A DNA stretch of 37,519 nucleotides from Lachnospiraceae bacterium. Lineage in GTDB: Bacteria; Bacillota; Clostridia; Lachnospirales; Lachnospiraceae. The position numbers and the translations under genes are program-made. Shown here piece by piece: positions 33,371-37,519 of the stretch. Each line of letters begins with the position of its first letter. The stretch's first letter is position 1. The notes under the pieces are model-generated. The model did not search any database, was not told the DNA's origin, and worked only from the letters and a program-made list of their open reading frames with translations. The stretch lies in contig JAAVYA010000010.1 of assembly GCA_022790855.1 (NCBI GenBank), positions 1 to 37,519 on the forward strand. The letters run 5' to 3'.

Positions 33371-33700
33371 ATAAGCTTGAAGAGAAGCGGGAGAACTATA
33401 TTTTCAGCGCGGAGGAGATCCAGAAGCTGTGGGACAACGTAGGGAATGTGAGGTTTGCCGCAATGGTGCTGATTGGCGTTTACTCCGGGTGGAGATCGCA
33501 GGAGCTTGCGGTGCTGAGGTTAGAAGGGGTTGATTTGGAGGGCAGGATGTTCAAAGGGGGCAGGAAGACCGCCGCGGGCATTGGGACATGAGCCCCGGCA
33601 TACCTGGTATACAGCCGCCAAAAGAAGCCATATGGATGACGTTTTAAGGGACAGGATGATGGGGCGTCAGAACGAGCCGTATCGTTCCTCGCTGATGTAA
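33370..33700 (+). pseudogene. Tyrosine recombinase (integrase) relic
   Basis: The first frame (to a stop at 33591) encodes an integrase catalytic-domain start: FSAEEIQKLWDN, then MVLIGVYSGWRSQELAVLRLEGVDLE with the catalytic arginine in GWRSQEL. A second frame from 33596 to a stop at 33700 encodes RHTWYTAAKRSHMDDVLRDRMMG, the HxxR-region equivalent of the C-terminal catalytic part. About 60 residues between and the terminal tyrosine are missing. Deletion and frameshift make it inactive. Confidence 0.75.
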
Positions 33701-33770
33701 TGCTGAATATCGGGGGGTGACGGATGATAAACTGGCGCAGGTGAAGGAGATTGGGAAGAGCAAGAAAAAT

Positions 33771-33952
33771 AAGGTGGGCGGTTCTGCCGCCAAACACTCT
33801 ATTTCGTCGGGGTGTTACCGCAAGCAGATTTTTGGCTGTTCCATATGGTAAGTTGCTTCATTTTGGAGTTTCCTTCCAATATAGGCTATAGCAAATGTGG
33901 TTTTACATTTTTGCCTGCCTGTTCTGGAAGGGGACTCTTTTTTTGTTTTTTG
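33771..33952. repeat. Direct repeat, right copy, flanking integrase relic
   Basis: Second copy of the approximately 180-base repeat at 33193-33370; see identities given there. The two copies lie on either side of the integrase relic in the same orientation. Confidence 0.65.
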
Positions 33953-34081
33953 AGTTGAGGCGGATACTTGCTTAAAAAAAATATGGCATTGTTTCAAAGC
34001 ATCTGCTTTGAATTGATGTACTTCCGTGGTTTTCATGCCGCATTCTTTCCTGAGCCTGCGGATGTTTGAGACGACAATCAT
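33815..34081 (-). CDS. Doubtful small ORF, unknown
   Basis: An 88-codon minus-strand frame starts MIVVSNIRRLRKECGMKTTE and is protein-like for its first 45 residues. CAGGAGG lies about 40 bases upstream of the ATG, in frame with upstream sequence, so a longer form starting near that site is possible. The C-terminal half is simply the complement of the right direct repeat, so the gene is either truncated by the repeat or spurious. Confidence 0.25.
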   Translation of the reverse strand: MIVVSNIRRLRKECGMKTTEVHQFKADALKQCHIFFKQVSASTQKTKKESPSRTGRQKCKTTFAIAYIGRKLQNEATYHMEQPKICLR

Positions 34082-34132
34082 GTTTATGCGTTGGTTGATT
34101 CTTTCAGCTATGTGAATCACCTCCTGAGAAAA

Positions 34133-34234
34133 ATATCTAAAATGGAAGAAAAAGGTGTCCAAAATAGAAGCACCATGATATAATATAAAGGAATTTAGAA
34201 CCAAGGGGAACAAATTCCAGATGGGAAATAGGAT
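34133..34234 (+). promoter_or_regulatory. Upstream module A, shared with the gene at 36046
   Basis: Contains CTAAAATGGAAG and CCAAAATAGAAG, a TATAAT box (about 34179-34184) and the downstream segment ACCAAGGGGA...AAATT...AGATG. The same series occurs at 35974-36040. The TATAAT is 17 bases after TGTCCA, a weak -35. It probably drives transcription of the secreted protein gene starting at 34432, about 250 bases downstream. Confidence 0.5.
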
Positions 34235-34431
34235 GATTTATCTAAAAAGTACAGGAAAGAAAGGAGATGTTTTATAATGCCAACGTGAATGGGTGCAGTT
34301 TTGCCCATTGTGACAGGAGAAGGTTGAAGTGAGAATGTATATGGCCGGGCAGGATAGTGAAAAGTATTTGCATCCTTATGCAGATGCAAAATATAATCAG
34401 TGATGGATTGCAGGAAGAGAGGAAGAAGAAC

Positions 34432-35829
34432 ATGAAGAGATGGAAAAAATTACTGGCGGGTGTGCTGGCAATGGCGCTGATGCTGTCATGTGTGTCACTT
34501 TATGGAATGGAGGTGAAAGCTTACGAGAACTATGGAGATTTTAGGGTTACTGAGAATGGAAAAGGTGTGACAATTGTGGCCTATTTGAGAATAGTGAGAC
34601 CAGGCGGAGATATTAAAATTCCTTCAAAGATTGGTGGGAAGAAAGTTACAGCAATCGGCACTATGGCATTTGGCCGCCGCGTCGGTATAACGAGCGTAAC
34701 GATCCCATCCAGCGTAACGAATATTGAATGGAGGGCATTTAGCTTCTGCCGCGATTTAAAGAGCGTAACGATCCCATTCAGTGTAACGAAAATCGAAAGG
34801 ATGGCATTTAGCGATTGCAGCAGTTTAACGAGCGTAACAATTTCGTCCGGTGTGAAGGAAATTGGAGACAGTGCGTTTGCAGGCTGCAACGCTTTAACGA
34901 GCATAACAATCCCCGAAAGTGTGACACGTATCGGGCGTAGTGCAATTGGTTATGGACGTCGTGGTTCTTATTGGGTAAAAATCCCCAATTTTGTCATTTA
35001 CGGTACGCGCGGTTCAGAAGCAGAACGCTATGCAAAGGAGAAAGGATTTACATTCCGCACAGGTTCTGAAAAAACGGATATTTCTAAATCCAGCATCACA
35101 TTGTCCAAAACCAGCTACACCTATGATGGGAAAGCCAAAAAACCCACGGTAACCGTGAAGCTGGATGGCAAAAAATTATCTGCAAATAAAGATTACACCG
35201 TTTCCTACAGCAATAATATTAAGGCAGGAACAGCTAGGGCAACCGTGACAGGAAAAGGCAATTACACCGGGAAAAAGTCTGTAACCTTTAAAATTGTAAA
35301 AGCAGCAGAGCAGTCAGATTCCAAGATTACCTGTAAGAAGACCGTATATAATGTGGCATTCGGCGCAAAGCCATTCAAAATCAATGCCACATCCAATAGC
35401 AAGATGGCATTCACAAGTTCAAAGCCAAAGATTGCCGCAGTAGACAAGAATACAGGCAAGGTAACAATCAAAAACACTGGAGTTGCAACCATAACCATCA
35501 AGGCAGGAAAGGTATCTAAGAAGGTAACCATCAAGGTAAGCCCCAAGAAGCCATCCGTAAAATCAGTTAAAACCGCGAAAGGCAAAAAATTAACCGTGAG
35601 CTGGGCAAAGGATAAGATGGCTTTGGGGTATTATGTGCAGATAAGCACAGATAAGAAATTTAAGAAGAATGTGAAATCCAAGGCCCTGTCAAAGACTTCT
35701 TACACTTTTACAAAGCTGGAAACAGGCAAGAAGTATTACATAAGGATACGCAGCTACAAGAAATCCGGCAAAGAAACATTGTATAGTGCATGGAGCAAGG
35801 CAGAACTGAGCGGCAAGATTAAAAAGTAA
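34432..35829 (+). CDS. Secreted BspA-like leucine-rich, Ig-like and fibronectin III protein
   Basis: A 465-residue protein with a signal peptide (basic MKRWKK, hydrophobic stretch to about residue 20, likely cleavage after VKA). Residues about 55-200 contain four LRR_5/BspA-type repeats of the form ITSVTIPSSVTNIEWRAFSFC. Next come a glycine/lysine-rich Ig-like repeat (SYTYDGKAKKPTVTVKLDGK; YTVSYSNNIKAGTARATVTG), a Big_2-like domain (FTSSKPKIAAVDKNTGKVTI) and a C-terminal fibronectin type III domain ending AWSKAELSGKIKK. There is no LPXTG motif. A surface-adhesion or matrix role is inferred. I chose the ATG at 34432 because the signal peptide starts there and GAGAGGAAG precedes it. Confidence 0.85.
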   Translation: MKRWKKLLAGVLAMALMLSCVSLYGMEVKAYENYGDFRVTENGKGVTIVAYLRIVRPGGDIKIPSKIGGKKVTAIGTMAFGRRVGITSVTIPSSVTNIEWRAFSFCRDLKSVTIPFSVTKIERMAFSDCSSLTSVTISSGVKEIGDSAFAGCNALTSITIPESVTRIGRSAIGYGRRGSYWVKIPNFVIYGTRGSEAERYAKEKGFTFRTGSEKTDISKSSITLSKTSYTYDGKAKKPTVTVKLDGKKLSANKDYTVSYSNNIKAGTARATVTGKGNYTGKKSVTFKIVKAAEQSDSKITCKKTVYNVAFGAKPFKINATSNSKMAFTSSKPKIAAVDKNTGKVTIKNTGVATITIKAGKVSKKVTIKVSPKKPSVKSVKTAKGKKLTVSWAKDKMALGYYVQISTDKKFKKNVKSKALSKTSYTFTKLETGKKYYIRIRSYKKSGKETLYSAWSKAELSGKIKK

Positions 35830-35973
35830 ATCCCCATTTACCAGTTAGTAACTGTTGCTCCATTCCCATTTCTATGGGGTATCTTGATTTTTGGAAGGTG
35901 ACTGTCCAGTTTGTATTGCTGGGCGGTTATTTTCCATAGCTTCAGTTTACGTTCCTTTATGCATCTCTTGAAT

Positions 35974-36040
35974 GTATCTAAAATAGAAGTTCTGTGGAAC
36001 AATATAAAACCAAGGGGATAAATTATAGATGAAAGGTAGG
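35974..36040 (+). promoter_or_regulatory. Upstream module B, shared with 34133-34234
   Basis: TATCTAAAATAGAAG, then an AATATAAAA box, then ACCAAGGGGATAAATTATAGATG align base for base, with small gaps, to module A. It directly precedes the ribosome site and ATG at 36046. Confidence 0.55.
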
Positions 36041-36045
36041 AAAAA

Positions 36046-37416
36046 ATGATGAAATACTGTGCGAAATGCGGCGCAGAGATAACGGAAAATAGTAAATTTT
36101 GTGAAAAGTGCGGAAATAAGGTGGATGTGGATTTCCCGGATAATAGAAATAAAAAGAATAGAGCGGGAAAAATTGCGGCAGTGGTAGTTGTGGCAGCCGC
36201 CATTGCTGTGGCAGGTTATCTGCAATATACCAGAAGCCAAAAAAATAGTGATTTGGCTAAGGAGGCAAATATAGATGCCAATGAAGATACATATGAAATA
36301 TCCGACGAAGATATGTACAGCGCAGAGGAAAACCTTGGCCTCCAGACAGGGGAAGAGATTGCGCAGGCAAACAGGCAGGGCGACGGGGCGGAGAATCCGG
36401 AAGAAGCTGTCCTTACTAGCAACAATGAAGACAATATAGATTTCGCAGCAGAAGTAAGGCTGAACCGGGAACAGGTACGTTCTCAGAATAAGGTATCCCT
36501 GTTAGAAATTATCAACAATACTGGGGTCGGGGAAGAACAAAAGCAGGATGCCATCAACGCCATGATAGCCATGACAGACATTGCAGAGCGGGAAGCCGCT
36601 GCTGAAATGCTGTTGGAGGCAAAAGGGTATACGGATGTGGTGGTAAGTATTACGGACAACAATGCGGATGTGGTTCTGGATATGGGAGAAGCCAACGATG
36701 CAAAGCGGACGCAGGTAGAGGATATTGTAGAGCGTAAAACGAATATTGCAGCGGAAAATATGATAATTACTCCAATACAGAATCAGGCAAAGGAAAGTCA
36801 GACAGGAAAAGAAAGTGATCAGGAGAATGGGCAGAATGAAGATGTAAAGAATCCGGGAGAGGCTGTTCTGATTACCAGCAATAATGAAGACAGTACGGAT
36901 TTTGCATCTAAAGTAAAAGCGAACCGGGAACAGATCCGTTCTCAGCATAAGGAGTATCTGTTAGAGATTATCAACAATTCCGGAATTGGAGAAGAACAAA
37001 AGCAAGATGCCATTGACGCCATGATAGCCATGACAGATATTGCAGAGCGAGAAGCCGCCGCTGAAAAGCTGTTGGAGGCAAAAGGGTTTACGGATGTGGT
37101 GGTAAGCATTACGGACGGCAATGCGGATGTGGTTCTGAATATGGAAGATGTCACCGATGCAAAACGGGCGCAGATAGAGGATATTGTAAAACGTAAAACG
37201 AATGTTGCAGGGGAAAATATTATAATTACTCCACTACAGAATCTGGCAAAGGAAGGGGATTCTACGGAAGAAAATGAAGTGGCCATAGAAGCAGCGGTAG
37301 AAGGGGAAGACGCTATTGGGGCAGAGGATGATGCGGCAGAAGGGGAAGACGCTATTGGGGCAGAGGATGATGCGGCAGGAGGGGAAGACGCTATTGGGGC
37401 AGATGATGTTGGATAG
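36046..37416 (+). CDS. Zinc-ribbon, transmembrane, tandem SpoIIIAH-domain protein
   Basis: A 456-residue protein. Residues 1-25 are a zinc ribbon (C5, C8, C19, C22). Residues 42-60 are one membrane segment (IAVAGYLQYT resembles the anchor of SpoIIIAH). After an acidic linker come two SpoIIIAH-like domains (PF12685), about 132-247 and 286-402, each with NREQxRSQxK, LLEIINN, QKQDAI(N/D)AMIAMTDIAERE and LLEAKGxTDVVVSIT. In spore formers SpoIIIAH pairs with SpoIIQ across the forespore membranes and forms a ring of the FliF/YscJ type; one copy lies at the end of the spoIIIA operon. Here it stands alone, doubled, with a zinc finger on the inner side and a tail of 13-residue acidic repeats. GAAAGGTAGG precedes the ATG; a second ATG follows directly. 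Confidence 0.85.
   Translation: MMKYCAKCGAEITENSKFCEKCGNKVDVDFPDNRNKKNRAGKIAAVVVVAAAIAVAGYLQYTRSQKNSDLAKEANIDANEDTYEISDEDMYSAEENLGLQTGEEIAQANRQGDGAENPEEAVLTSNNEDNIDFAAEVRLNREQVRSQNKVSLLEIINNTGVGEEQKQDAINAMIAMTDIAEREAAAEMLLEAKGYTDVVVSITDNNADVVLDMGEANDAKRTQVEDIVERKTNIAAENMIITPIQNQAKESQTGKESDQENGQNEDVKNPGEAVLITSNNEDSTDFASKVKANREQIRSQHKEYLLEIINNSGIGEEQKQDAIDAMIAMTDIAEREAAAEKLLEAKGFTDVVVSITDGNADVVLNMEDVTDAKRAQIEDIVKRKTNVAGENIIITPLQNLAKEGDSTEENEVAIEAAVEGEDAIGAEDDAAEGEDAIGAEDDAAGGEDAIGADDVG
37300..37413 (+). repeat. 39-bp tandem repeat encoding an acidic tail
   Basis: Two perfect 39-base units (37300-37338, 37339-37377), each encoding EGEDAIGAEDDAA, and a third partial unit to 37413. They form the extreme C-terminus of the tandem SpoIIIAH protein. 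Near-identity at the DNA level points to recent slippage and length variation. Confidence 0.85.
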
Positions 37417-37469
37417 TGCGGAGGTGTGACAAAACAAATACAAATAAGAAAGGGACTTCCTCAATCCTT

Positions 37470-37504
37470 AAAAGGCTATGACAATAACGGTTATAGCTTT
37501 TTTT
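37470..37504 (+). terminator. Rho-independent terminator after the tandem SpoIIIAH gene
   Basis: GCTATGAC (37475-37482) pairs with GTTATAGC (37490-37497) with one G-U, and is followed by seven T (37498-37504), preceded by AAAAG that can pair with the T-run. Confidence 0.75.
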
Positions 37505-37519
37505 CATGCGGTGATTACC

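Noticed and set aside
36046..37416. Reading the tandem domains as a type III secretion or flagellar ring protein
   Set aside because: The fold is related, but the sequence details (MTDIAEREAAAE, LLEAKGFTDVVVSIT, anchor IAVAGYL) point to SpoIIIAH specifically.

Overview
The window looks like a chromosome segment of an anaerobic, gut-type, Gram-positive bacterium of the class Clostridia, most likely Lachnospiraceae. Pointers are the strong AGGAGG-type ribosome binding sites, a Firmicute-order ethanolamine microcompartment operon, the GGGtGRT/NifU-like gene pair, several AAA-ATPase/PD-(D/E)XK paralogs, a BspA-like secreted leucine-rich protein, and a paralog of the sporulation channel protein SpoIIIAH. 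No rRNA, tRNA or CRISPR array was seen.

Positions 1-4450 are an accessory, decaying zone. It holds two degraded minus-strand copies and one intact plus-strand copy of an AAA-ATPase/PD-(D/E)XK gene, a small membrane protein and a truncated helicase. Positions 4750-17172 are a complete, single-direction ethanolamine utilization operon: eutG-S-P-A-B-C-L-E-M-(eutT::pduL)-unknown-N-H-Q. EutH imports ethanolamine. EutBC, reactivated by EutA and supplied with adenosylcobalamin by the EutT domain, makes acetaldehyde. EutE and EutG convert this to acetyl-CoA and ethanol, and the PduL domain and EutQ lead to acetyl phosphate and acetate. EutS, L, M and N build the shell. No eutVW regulator or recognisable cobalamin riboswitch is visible.

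Positions 17440-28825 are housekeeping and scattered genes: an M15 peptidase, a NitT/TauT-type ABC permease and ATPase (minus strand), queH, argH, asd, a coiled-coil J-domain-like protein, a DUF234-type ATPase, a type IA topoisomerase and a left-handed beta-helix protein. Small repeat elements lie between these genes. A 96-bp palindromic element has an 8-bp target duplication. A second element sits at the asd stop codon, has 13-bp terminal inverted repeats, and has shorter relatives at the 3' end of queH and between eutH and eutQ.

Positions 28896-33131 hold a two-gene ABC exporter behind a promoter with a YtrA-like palindrome, followed by the NifU-like/GGGtGRT operon. Positions 33193-34431 are a tyrosine-recombinase relic inside about 180-bp direct repeats. 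The last two genes, a BspA-like secreted protein and a zinc-ribbon/transmembrane/tandem-SpoIIIAH protein, are preceded by the same upstream promoter module. The last protein is the most unusual gene of the window: it appears to be a SpoIIIAH paralog with a new cytoplasmic zinc ribbon, an internally duplicated ring-building domain and an acidic repeat tail.
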